Shown here: positions 1 through 6,150 of the stretch, piece after piece
Layout: each line of letters starts with the position of its first letter
How positions within the stretch are numbered: position 1 is the stretch's first letter
Assembly (NCBI GenBank): GCA_904502075.1
Contig: CAJGDL010000086.1
Location: 1-7,404, forward strand
DNA: 7,404 bases
DNA from: an uncultured Alistipes sp.
GTDB taxonomy: Bacteria; Bacteroidota; Bacteroidia; Bacteroidales; Rikenellaceae
Direction: 5' to 3'
Notes under the pieces: generated by a model
Database searches by the model: none
Told to the model about the DNA's origin: nothing
What the model saw: the letters and a program-made list of their open reading frames with translations, nothing else
Program-made: the position numbers and the translations under genes

Positions 1-524
1 CTCTGAAAAAGTTTTTTTATTTTGCAGTATTACTGCTTGGGGTTGTGGCGTGCAACAACGAAGAGAACGACAATTTAGAATTGGAGGTTATTGATCCCGC
101 AACAGAGATTTCGAATATGATCTCCGAAATGGATGACTATGATGTAAATTTGGTAGGTCAAATATTGTGCGGCAAACACTGGGTTATGGATTTCTTTTGC
201 GAATATTTTGAGGAGTGGAATGAAATCAGATCTGATTCAAGATATGATACATGGATCGGTTACGCCGTATTGTCGTATGTATTTCATGCTGACGGGAGAT
301 TGGAAGATTTTACTGATTCGGAGGCCACCCCGGAAGTGATAGAATATGAAGTTCGCTCCTGGGCCTTCGATCCCGAGACCCGCACCCTGACCATTGATGG
401 GGCGTTGAGTTACCATTTGATTGCCTTGGGCGAAGATACCTTTATTTGGGACTATGTAGACACTTGGAGCAGTGGCTACCCGCGCTATTTCCGCGAGGTA
501 TTCAAGGCAAGAGCCATTGAATAA
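1..524 (+). CDS. Putative lipoprotein of unknown function, 5' end outside the window
   Basis: The reading frame is open from the left edge (first whole codon at base 3) to TAA at 522-524. The first 17 visible residues are LKKFFYFAVLLLGVVAC: basic residues, a hydrophobic core and a lipobox (VVAC) with the modified cysteine at bases 51-53. The GTG at 45 lies inside this signal peptide, so the true start must be just upstream of the window. The mature part, about 157 residues, begins C-N-N-E-E-N-D; acidic residues just after the cysteine resemble the export signal of surface lipoproteins in Bacteroidota, so outer-membrane attachment facing outward is possible. The body is rich in aromatic and acidic residues, with beta-strand-like stretches such as FHADGRLEDF and FDPETRTLTIDG. 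These recall the small lipocalin-like lipoproteins of Bacteroidota, but I cannot assign a family firmly. The first 300 bases are AT-richer than the rest of the gene. A terminator follows 60 bases after the stop. Confidence 0.75.
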   Translation, partial: LKKFFYFAVLLLGVVACNNEENDNLELEVIDPATEISNMISEMDDYDVNLVGQILCGKHWVMDFFCEYFEEWNEIRSDSRYDTWIGYAVLSYVFHADGRLEDFTDSEATPEVIEYEVRSWAFDPETRTLTIDGALSYHLIALGEDTFIWDYVDTWSSGYPRYFREVFKARAIE

Positions 525-587
525 CGCCACGCAGATCGCTCTGCCGACTTTGGCTCGGCAAGGGTATAAAATTGTGAATATGCCGCT

Positions 588-622
588 TCGGCCGGGCTCT
601 TCGGAGTTCGGCCGAGTTTTTT
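588..622 (+). terminator. Intrinsic terminator of the lipoprotein gene
   Basis: A continuous 12-bp stem, 588-599 with 604-615, closes on a TTCG tetraloop (600-603) and is followed by six T (617-622). Pairs are T588-A615 through G594-C609, two G-T wobbles (595/608, 596/607), then C597-G606, T598-A605 and C599-G604. A smaller hairpin with arms 542-547 and 555-560 lies just before it and has no T run. Confidence 0.9.
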
Positions 623-664
623 GAGAGGGGGCAATTTACAATTTACAATTCACGATTTTTAATT

Positions 665-699
665 CGTCATTGCGAGCACCGTTAGGTGCGTGGCAATCT
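665..699 (+). repeat. Dispersed hairpin repeat, unit A
   Basis: The unit reads CGTCATTGCGAG, then a 5-bp hairpin (GCACC, loop GTTA, GGTGC; 676-689), then GTGGCAATCT. From general knowledge, a repeat with these edges (CGTCATTGCGAG ... GGCAATCT) around a variable hairpin is scattered between genes in many bacteria. Together with the inverted unit B it forms a larger palindrome: ATCTTTTTAT at 696-705 pairs perfectly with ATAAAAAGAT at 735-744. A further short hairpin (708-720, GAGAA/TTCTC) lies between them. No coding role is visible. Confidence 0.75.
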
Positions 700-740
700 T
701 TTTATCGGAGAATTATTCTCACGATTGGTCGCCCATAAAA

Positions 741-781
741 AGATCCCCACGTCAGACCTTGCGGTCTTCCTCGGGATGACG
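741..781 (-). repeat. Dispersed hairpin repeat, unit B (inverted)
   Basis: This is an inverted relative of unit A. Read on the minus strand it begins CGTCATCCCGAGG and ends GTGGGGATCT, so the GCAAT of unit A is replaced by a CCC/GGG version at both edges. The centre is a 5-bp hairpin AGACC, loop TTGC, GGTCT. The edge change is matched on both sides (TTGC with GCAA against TCCC with GGGA), as expected of a unit that folds as a whole. Confidence 0.7.
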
Positions 782-815
782 CTGTGCGGACTTGGATCGC
801 CGTGCATCCCGCAGG

Positions 816-850
816 AGATTGCCACGTCGCCTCCGGCTCCTCGCAATGAC
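816..850 (-). repeat. Dispersed hairpin repeat, unit C (inverted)
   Basis: The unit reads AGATTGCCAC, a short GCC-TCC-GGC hairpin region, then CTCGCAATGAC. It is the inverted counterpart of unit A with the same outer edges and a different centre. Units A and C therefore bracket a roughly 185-bp palindromic block containing unit B. After it, to about 943, the spacer is AT-rich with short GAATTTTGAAT-like direct repeats and no gene. Confidence 0.75.
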
Positions 851-943
851 TGACTTGGGGGTGTAGGAGTCTGGAATGGGGAATAAAATAATTTTGAATT
901 CTGAATTTTGAATCATGAATTATAATAATTTCTAATTATTTTG

Positions 944-951
944 TACCTTTG
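944..951 (+). promoter_or_regulatory. Promoter -7 element for nadB-prfC
   Basis: TACCTTTG, in the context TTTTGTACCTTTGCG, is a perfect match to the Bacteroidota -7 consensus TAnnTTTG. No clear -33 TTTG is seen at the usual 19-21 base spacing; that stretch is plain AT. Transcription would begin near 957-960, leaving a leader of about 20 bases before the nadB ATG. A purine stretch GGGAGGG lies directly against the ATG, too close to be a normal Shine-Dalgarno. Confidence 0.75.
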
Positions 952-976
952 CGTGTTAAATCAACCAACGGGAGGG

Positions 977-2536
977 ATGAAAACCGATTATTTAGTCATC
1001 GGCTCGGGCGCAGCCGGCTTGAGTTTCGCGCTCAAAGCAGCCGAGAACGGAGAGGTGACCATTGTCACCAAAGGAGAAATGGTCGAGGCCAACACCAACT
1101 ATGCCCAGGGCGGCATCTGCTCGGTAACCTACGCCCCCGACTCGTTCGAAAAACACATTGAGGACACACTCGTCTGCGGTGCCGGCAAGTGCGACCGCGA
1201 GGCGGTGGAGTTGGTCGTGAGAAGTGCCCCCGAGCAGATCGAGGAGCTGATTCGCTGGGGAACCCGATTCGACAAGACCCCCGACGGACAATTCGACCTC
1301 CATCGCGAGGGAGGACACTCCGAGCACCGCATCCTGCACCACGCCGACTTGACGGGCGCCGAAATCGAACGCGCCCTGATCGAATCGGTCAAGGCCCACC
1401 CCAGAATCACCATCCTGGAGCACCACTTTGCCATCGACCTGCTGACCCAACACCACTTGGGTGAGATCGTCACGCGCCACACGCGCGGTCTGGCCTGCTT
1501 CGGAGCCTATGTGCTCGACACCGAGACAGACGAGATCAAGACCATCCTGGCAAAGTTTACGGTGGTGGCTGCCGGTGGTTGTGGCAACATCTACAACACG
1601 ACGACCAACCCCACGGTAGCCACGGGCGACGGCATCGCCATGTGCCACCGCGCCAAGGCCATCACCAAGAATATGCAGTATATTCAGTTCCACCCCACGG
1701 CCCTCTACCATCCAGGCGAGCGCCCCTCGTTCCTCATTACGGAGGCGATGCGAGGCTATGGGGCGATTCTGAAGCTCAAAAACGGCAAAGAGTTCATGGA
1801 CAAGTACCACCCCATGAAGTCACTCGCCCCGCGCGACGTGGTGGCCCGCTCGATCGACCACGAGATGAAGATCCGTGGCGAGGAGTTCGTCTACCTCGAC
1901 GTCACCCACCTGCCGGCCGACGAGACCCGCAAGCACTTCCCCAACATCTACGAGAAGTGTCGCTCGATCGGCATCGACATCACCAAGCAGAAGATTCCGG
2001 TATGCCCCGCCGCCCACTACTGCTGCGGCGGTGTGGAGGTAAACAGCCACGGCGAGTCCTCGATTCGTCGCCTCTATGTGGTGGGCGAGAGCGCCTGCAC
2101 CGGACTTCACGGAGCCAATCGCCTGGCCTCGAACTCGCTCATCGAGGCGGTTGTCTATGCCGACCGCGCCGCCAAGCATGCCGCCAAGTCAATCCACAAG
2201 GTAGAGTTCCAAGAGGGGATTCCCGACTGGGACTTCGAAGGTACGGCGGAGGCCGAAGAGATGGTACTCGTCCTGCAAAATCGCCGTGAACTGCAGGCCA
2301 TCATGTCGAACTATGTCGGCATCGTGCGCTCGAACCTGCGCCTGGAGCGCGCCATGAAGCGCCTGGCCATCATCTGGCAAGAGACCGAGGGGCTCTACAA
2401 CCGCACCAAACCCAGCCGCGAGTTGTGCGAGCTGCGAAACATGACCGCTGTGGCCTACCTCACCATCAAGCAAGCACGCGAGTGCAAGGAGTCGGTAGGT
2501 CTGCACTACACCATTGATTATCCACCTCAAAAATAG
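977..2536 (+). CDS. nadB: L-aspartate oxidase NadB
   Basis: This FAD enzyme oxidises L-aspartate to iminoaspartate in the cytoplasm, the first step of de novo NAD synthesis (followed by NadA). In anaerobes fumarate can replace oxygen as acceptor. The 519-residue protein starts MKTDYLVIGSGAAGL, with the Rossmann dinucleotide fingerprint GSGAAG at residues 9-14 and the FAD-contacting NYAQGGI at 41-47. The family block REGGHSEHRILHHAD is at 110-124, RDVVARSID at 286-294, PAAHYCCGG at 344-352 and GANRLASNSLIEA at 379-391. Glu111, Arg286 and His347 sit where the active-site Glu, Arg and His of the E. coli enzyme are expected (from memory). RDVVAR and PxAHYxxGG are shared with fumarate reductase and succinate dehydrogenase flavoproteins, but length and the REGGHS block favour NadB. 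I chose the ATG at 977 because a TTG start at 941 would overlap the promoter and add 12 residues before the Rossmann strand. The stop is 2 bases from prfC. No nadA or nadC is in view. Confidence 0.96.
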   Translation: MKTDYLVIGSGAAGLSFALKAAENGEVTIVTKGEMVEANTNYAQGGICSVTYAPDSFEKHIEDTLVCGAGKCDREAVELVVRSAPEQIEELIRWGTRFDKTPDGQFDLHREGGHSEHRILHHADLTGAEIERALIESVKAHPRITILEHHFAIDLLTQHHLGEIVTRHTRGLACFGAYVLDTETDEIKTILAKFTVVAAGGCGNIYNTTTNPTVATGDGIAMCHRAKAITKNMQYIQFHPTALYHPGERPSFLITEAMRGYGAILKLKNGKEFMDKYHPMKSLAPRDVVARSIDHEMKIRGEEFVYLDVTHLPADETRKHFPNIYEKCRSIGIDITKQKIPVCPAAHYCCGGVEVNSHGESSIRRLYVVGESACTGLHGANRLASNSLIEAVVYADRAAKHAAKSIHKVEFQEGIPDWDFEGTAEAEEMVLVLQNRRELQAIMSNYVGIVRSNLRLERAMKRLAIIWQETEGLYNRTKPSRELCELRNMTAVAYLTIKQARECKESVGLHYTIDYPPQK

Positions 2537-2538
2537 TT

Positions 2539-4122
2539 ATGACTTTACAGGAAGAGATTACAAGAAGACGCACCTTTGCGGTAATCGCCCACCCCGATGC
2601 CGGTAAGACGACCCTTACCGAGAAGTTGCTCCTCTTCGGAGGTGCCATCCATGTGGCCGGAGCCGTCAAGAGCAATAAGATTAAGAAGGGAGCCACCTCC
2701 GACTTCATGGAGATCGAGCGCCAGCGCGGTATCTCGGTAGCCACCTCGGTGATGGGATTCGAGTACAAGGAGCGCAAGATCAACATCCTCGACACCCCGG
2801 GTCACGAGGACTTTGCCGAGGATACCTACCGCACGCTGACGGCCGTAGATTCGGTGATCATCGTGATCGACGGTGCCAAGGGTGTCGAGTCGCAGACCCG
2901 CAAGCTGATGGAGGTGTGCCGCATGCGCAACACCCCCGTGATTGTCTTTATCAACAAACTCGACCGCCCCTGCAAAGATCCCTTCGACCTCTTGGACGAG
3001 GTGGAGAACGAACTCAAGATCCGGGTGCGTCCCCTCTCCTTCCCCATCTCGAGCGGCGATACCTTCAAGGGCGTGTACAACATCTACGAGGAGCAACTCT
3101 CGCTCTTCACCTCCGACGAACGACAAACGGCCGATGCCTCAACCGTAGAGATCAAGGATCTCACCGCCCCCGAATTGGCAGACTATGTAGGCGAAAAGTT
3201 CGCCAAGCAGCTGCGCGAGGATGTGGAGCTCGTGGAGGGTGTCTACGACCCCTTCGAGCGCGAGGAGTATCTCGCCGGCCGCCTGGCCCCAGTCTTCTTC
3301 GGCTCGGCCGTGAATAACTTCGGTGTGCGCGAGCTGCTGGAGTGTTTCATCCGCATCGCCCCCTCGCCGCGCCCCTCGACCACCGAGACGCGCCCCGTGG
3401 AGCCCGAAGAGGCCAAGCTCACCGGCTTCGTCTTCAAGATCCACGCCAACATGGATCCCAACCACCGCGACCGCATCGCCTTCCTGAAGATCTGCTCGGG
3501 CACCTTCGAGCGCAACAAGAACTACCTGCATGTGCGCAGCGGTAAGCAGATGAAGTTCTCGTCGCCCACGGCCTTCATGGCCGAGAAGAAGTCGGTGATC
3601 GACTTCGCCTACCCGGGCGATATCGTGGGTCTGCACGACACGGGCAACTTCGCCATCGGCGACACCTTCACCGAGGGCGAGAAATTGAAATTTACGGGCA
3701 TCCCCTCCTTCTCGCCCGAGCAGTTCCGCTACATCGAGAATGCCGATCCGCTGAAGTTCAAACAGCTGGCCAAGGGCATTGACCAGCTGATGGACGAGGG
3801 TGTGGCTCAGCTCTTCACCTCGAACCTCAATGGTCGCAAGATCATCGGCACGGTGGGAGCCCTGCAGTTCGAGGTGATTCAGTATCGTCTGGAGCATGAG
3901 TACGGAGCCAAGTGTCGCTGGGAGCCCATCTCGATCCACAAAGCGTGCTGGATCCGCAGCGAGAATCAGGAGCAACTGGCCGACTTCAAGCGCCGCAAGC
4001 ATACGAATATGGCCGTAGATAAGCACGGACGTGATGTCTTCTTGGCCGACACGAGTTATGCACTGGCCTTGGCCCAGGAGAACTTTAAGGATATACAGTT
4101 CTATTTTACCTCCGAATTCTAA
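2539..4122 (+). CDS. prfC: Peptide chain release factor 3 (RF3)
   Basis: This translational GTPase removes RF1 or RF2 from the ribosome after the finished peptide is released. At 527 residues it matches the usual RF3 length (about 530) and is too short for EF-G. GTP-binding motifs are complete: P-loop AHPDAGKTT (17-25), switch I RGISVATS (63-70), DTPGHEDF (85-92), NKLD (139-142) and GSA (255-257). DTPGHEDFAEDTYRTL and the C-terminal GALQFEVIQYRLEHEYG (440-456) are typical of RF3. The ATG follows the nadB stop by 2 bases with no promoter between, so it is probably co-transcribed and perhaps translationally coupled to nadB. The stop TAA at 4120-4122 is also the first triplet of a palindromic repeat. 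No missing residues or frameshifts were seen. Confidence 0.96.
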   Translation: MTLQEEITRRRTFAVIAHPDAGKTTLTEKLLLFGGAIHVAGAVKSNKIKKGATSDFMEIERQRGISVATSVMGFEYKERKINILDTPGHEDFAEDTYRTLTAVDSVIIVIDGAKGVESQTRKLMEVCRMRNTPVIVFINKLDRPCKDPFDLLDEVENELKIRVRPLSFPISSGDTFKGVYNIYEEQLSLFTSDERQTADASTVEIKDLTAPELADYVGEKFAKQLREDVELVEGVYDPFEREEYLAGRLAPVFFGSAVNNFGVRELLECFIRIAPSPRPSTTETRPVEPEEAKLTGFVFKIHANMDPNHRDRIAFLKICSGTFERNKNYLHVRSGKQMKFSSPTAFMAEKKSVIDFAYPGDIVGLHDTGNFAIGDTFTEGEKLKFTGIPSFSPEQFRYIENADPLKFKQLAKGIDQLMDEGVAQLFTSNLNGRKIIGTVGALQFEVIQYRLEHEYGAKCRWEPISIHKACWIRSENQEQLADFKRRKHTNMAVDKHGRDVFLADTSYALALAQENFKDIQFYFTSEF

Positions 4123-4245
4123 TTTTTCGATTTTATGCGGTAAATTACGCACCGCCTTGCTTGGGCCGAATGGGAAATAGGAAACTATGTCCCATCCGGC
4201 CCTCGTTTCGTTGGCACGGAATTTCCTCGCCTATAATCAAAAAAA
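4120..4245. repeat. Palindromic element R0
   Basis: The left end starts at the prfC stop (TAATTTTTCGATTTTATGCGG, 4120-4140) and the right end is CCTATAATCAAAAAAA (4230-4245), a looser inverted match. The centre is a long hairpin, 4163-4202: GGGCCG/CGGCCC, one mismatch, ATGGGA/TCCCAT, one mismatch, ATAG/CTAT, closed by a GAAA tetraloop (4181-4184). A smaller hairpin GCGGT/ACCGC is at 4137-4155. No T run follows the big stem on either strand, so it is not a clear terminator. Confidence 0.6.
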
Positions 4246-4309
4246 AGGCGTAACACCCCCCTATTCCTTTTTCCTTCTCCTTAACTATTGTACAAAAGGC
4301 GGCGAGAGC

Positions 4310-4410
4310 ACAAGCCGACGCATTATAGAGGTGCAGATTTCGACTTAACACAGCAAGCCCCGGAAGGGTTGGTGGCGTAACGCCACTTTTAACTTCTGAT
4401 AGCACCACTC
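4310..4410. repeat. Palindromic element R1
   Basis: It carries the conserved block from 4322 (ATTATAGAGGTGCAG ... CAGCAAGCCCCGGAAGGG), but its central hairpin tip is replaced by GTGGCG, loop TAA, CGCCAC (4372-4386) followed by TTTT. The outer arms can pair weakly (4363-4366 with 4393-4396). Its left flank AAGCCGACGC matches that of R3 rather than the AATTTTTG end of R2 and R4. Exact borders are uncertain. Confidence 0.6.
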
Positions 4411-4543
4411 AATTTTTGATTTTAGAGGAGCAGATGTCGACTTAACGCAGCAAGCCCCGGAAGGGTTGTACTTGGCGTACTACCCTTTTGGGGAGAGCAA
4501 AGAGCGAGGCGTGTTTGTATTATTTAAGCCCCCCAATAAGCCA
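4411..4543. repeat. Palindromic element R2
   Basis: The left end AATTTTTGATTTTAGAGG is at 4411-4428. The central hairpin 4455-4493 pairs CCCC with GGGG, two G-T wobbles, AAGGGT with ACCCTT, one T-T mismatch, then GTAC with GTAC around the loop TTGGC (4472-4476). The right end is unclear: the sequence after 4494 does not show the usual AATC-AAAAATT end. Confidence 0.65.
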
Positions 4544-4670
4544 AACCGACGCATTTTAGAGGAGCAGATTTCGACTTAACGCAGCAAGCCCTGGAAGGGT
4601 TGTACTTGAGGTACTGCCCATTCAAGCCGACCGACGGCAAGGAGTAAGATGCCCTATAAGATCGAAAATT
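4544..4670. repeat. Palindromic element R3
   Basis: The left end is ACCGACGCATTTTAGAGG. The central hairpin uses GTAC/GTAC around the loop TTGAG (4602-4614), then GGG/CCC (4597-4599 with 4617-4619) and TGGA with TTCA-type pairing (4592-4595 with 4621-4624). A small hairpin GGCA/TGCC (4636-4639, 4650-4653) precedes the right end CCCTATAAGATCGAAAATT, which abuts R4 directly. Confidence 0.65.
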
Positions 4671-4799
4671 AATTTTTGCATTTTAGAGGAGCAGATTTTG
4701 TTCATCGCAATAAGAAACCCGGACGGGTAGTACTTGACGTACGTCCCGTTCGGGTTTTGTTTGGGATGGGCAAAATGTGCCCTATAAAATCAAAAATTA
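4670..4799. repeat. Palindromic element R4, the most complete copy
   Basis: Both ends are intact: TAATTTTTGCATTTTAGAGG at 4670-4689 and CCCTATAAAATCAAAAATTA at 4780-4799, inverted copies with one extra base and few mismatches, about 130 bp overall. The centre holds the strongest hairpin (4714-4758), and a small one GGGCA/TGCCC is at 4768-4782. The last three bases TTA are the lysC stop codon on the minus strand. Confidence 0.7.
4714..4758. terminator. Probable two-way intrinsic terminator between prfC and lysC
   Basis: The stem pairs AAACCCG with CGGGTTT (4715-4721 with 4751-4757), then GACGGG with CCCGTT (4722-4727 with 4745-4750, one G-T), two mismatches, and GTAC with GTAC around the loop TTGAC (4734-4738). 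The plus strand continues TTTTGTTTG; the minus strand runs into TTTCTTATT. The T runs are short and interrupted. It is well placed to stop lysC transcription (about 40 bases past its stop) and possibly prfC read-through. Confidence 0.6.
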
Positions 4800-6053
4800 C
4801 ACGCGACGGCGAATAATACGAACCGTCGACTGCGTCGTCTGCCGAATAAAAACCTCCTTACCAAAGGCATACTCCTCGAAGAGCTCGGGGGTGTAGCCGC
4901 GAATGGTGAGGAGCTCCATGTCGGCGAGCTTCATCACATCGAAGCCCTCCTCGCGCAGGGCATGGACAGCCTCATCAATGTGCCAGGAGTCGTCCACACA
5001 CAAGGAGAGTTGCACGGCCGAGTTGTGGATCAGATTGACCTTGAGACGGAAACTGTCGGTGATGCCGAAGATCTTGGAAAATTTCTCCTCCAAGACAAAG
5101 GAGAAGTCACGAGAGCGGAGGGTGAGGAGCACCTGGTTCTTCTTCAGGATCAGAATGGGGATCTGAACGGGGGCCAACATGCCACGGATCACCGTGCCGG
5201 GCTTGCGCTTATCGCCAAAGGGGCGCACATAGAGGGGGATATTCTTGTTTTGGAGCGGCTTGATGGTCTTGGGGTGGATGATCTGGGCACCGCTATAGGC
5301 CAACTCAATGGCATCGAGGTAGTGCAGCTCGTCGATCTTCACGGCGTTGGGGAAGATCTTGGGATCGGCATTGAGCACACCGTCCACATCCTTCCACACC
5401 GACATCGACTCGGCACCCAGGATATTGGCCACCACGGCGGCCGAGTAGTCCGAACCCTCGCGACCCAGAGTCGTGGTCGTGCCATCGGGGGCACCGCCGA
5501 TGAATCCCTGACCGATGTAGATGGTTTCGGGAACTGCCTCCACCGCGGCTCGCAAGAGGGGCTTCGAGGCCTCGATATCCACAGCCGCATCCTTGTGTCG
5601 CTGCTCCGTGAGGAAGGCTTTGCGCATGTCAATCCAGGCGTTGGCAATGCCCACACGATTCAAAAACTCCGAAATGATCGTGGTCGAGAGCAACTCTCCG
5701 TAGGCCACGATGGTATCATACCACAGCTCGGCATCCTCCGGCTTGTAGAGGGTCTCGGTAGCCACCTTTTCCAATTCGGCAAAGAGGGCCTCCACCTTGG
5801 GGAGCGTGGCAGGTTTGCGCCACAGGTCGTCGATAATGGCCTGGTGATAGCGGCGCAACTCCTCGATTTCGGCCATCGAGGCGGCTTTGTCGCCCTTCTG
5901 CAGGCCGGTAAAGACACGCTCCAGGGCATTGGTTGTCTTGCCCATGGCCGAGACAATGACGAAGAGGTTCTCCTCGTCCCCAATAATCTTATGCAGATTT
6001 CTTACGCCATCGGCCGTCTTCACCGATGCACCACCAAATTTATACACTTTCAT
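4797..6053 (-). CDS. lysC: Aspartokinase (monofunctional)
   Basis: It phosphorylates L-aspartate with ATP, the committed step towards diaminopimelate, lysine, threonine and methionine, in the cytoplasm. From ATG at 6053 the protein has 418 residues and starts MKVYKFGGASVK, with the kinase signature KFGGAS at 5-10 (Lys5 catalytic by family). Further blocks are GELLS (119-123), TTTLGREGSDYSA (193-205), WKDVDGVLNADPK (220-232) and ELAYSGAQIIHPKTI (250-264). The region from about residue 300 to the end fits the tandem ACT domains that bind end-product amino acids, so feedback inhibition is likely; which amino acid cannot be read from here. There is no homoserine dehydrogenase fusion. A GTG at 6092 would add 13 residues (MNKQILGKKSTNG), but the family begins at the M before KVYKFGG, and those residues lie inside a duplicated leader block. 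The stop TAA is part of palindromic element R4. It is divergent from dapD of the same pathway. Confidence 0.95.
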   Translation of the reverse strand: MKVYKFGGASVKTADGVRNLHKIIGDEENLFVIVSAMGKTTNALERVFTGLQKGDKAASMAEIEELRRYHQAIIDDLWRKPATLPKVEALFAELEKVATETLYKPEDAELWYDTIVAYGELLSTTIISEFLNRVGIANAWIDMRKAFLTEQRHKDAAVDIEASKPLLRAAVEAVPETIYIGQGFIGGAPDGTTTTLGREGSDYSAAVVANILGAESMSVWKDVDGVLNADPKIFPNAVKIDELHYLDAIELAYSGAQIIHPKTIKPLQNKNIPLYVRPFGDKRKPGTVIRGMLAPVQIPILILKKNQVLLTLRSRDFSFVLEEKFSKIFGITDSFRLKVNLIHNSAVQLSLCVDDSWHIDEAVHALREEGFDVMKLADMELLTIRGYTPELFEEYAFGKEVFIRQTTQSTVRIIRRRV

Positions 6054-6054
6054 A

Positions 6055-6105
6055 CCGTTCGTACTTTTCTTACCTAAAATCTGTTTATTCACCCTCCCGG
6101 GGCAA
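6055..6105. repeat. 51-bp direct repeat, copy next to the lysC start
   Basis: These 51 bases are identical to 6207-6257 (offset 152). On the lysC strand the block runs from TTGCCCCGGGAGGGTG to AAGTACGAACGG and ends one base before the ATG, so it is the immediate lysC leader. Both copies contain GGGAGGGTG and could encode the peptide start MNKQILGKKSTNG, in frame with lysC only in this copy. Confidence 0.9.
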
Positions 6106-6150
6106 GCTACCCGTGGAGATAAAGTATAAGTTTCTGACCCACCCCCTAAA

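Larger units (their letters stand above)
4120..4799. repeat. Irregular array of palindromic hairpin elements between prfC and lysC
   Basis: The whole gap between these convergent genes is made of about five related units (R0 to R4). A typical unit has a left end TAATTTTTG(C)ATTTTAGAGG, a conserved block GAGCAGATTTCGACTTAACG leading to CAGCAAG, a long central hairpin, and a right end CCCTATAAAATCAAAAATTA that is nearly the reverse complement of the left end. The ATTTTAGAGG motif starts at 4322 (variant), 4419, 4553 and 4680, with spacings of 97, 134 and 127 bases. The 50-base blocks at 4322-4371 and 4553-4602 match that at 4419-4468 at about 46 and 48 positions. Stretches such as 4246-4318 are less clearly assigned and may be decayed copies. 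No open frame looks coding on either strand. It could be a miniature inverted-repeat element family, tandem structured RNA, or elaborated terminators. I do not recognise the family. Confidence 0.75.

Noticed and set aside
992..1810. 272-residue open frame on the minus strand
   Set aside because: It is opposite nadB, with low-complexity composition typical of a shadow frame.
3139..4152. 337-residue open frame on the minus strand
   Set aside because: It lies opposite prfC, a complete and well-conserved gene; such frames are common in GC-rich DNA.
4145..4408. 87-residue minus-strand frame in the prfC-lysC gap
   Set aside because: It crosses the R0 hairpin and repeat DNA, has no promoter or conserved look, and is explained by the palindromic elements.
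4322..4620. Integron attC sites, because ACTTAAC in each unit fits RYYYAAC
   Set aside because: No GTTRRRY partner was found at the other side of the units, there are no cassette genes between them and no integrase.
4322..4740. CRISPR array
   Set aside because: The repeated blocks are about 50 bases with mismatches, spacing is irregular, the spacers are themselves related, and no cas gene is present.
4962..6077. 371-residue open frame on the plus strand
   Set aside because: It is the shadow of lysC on the other strand and resembles no family I know.
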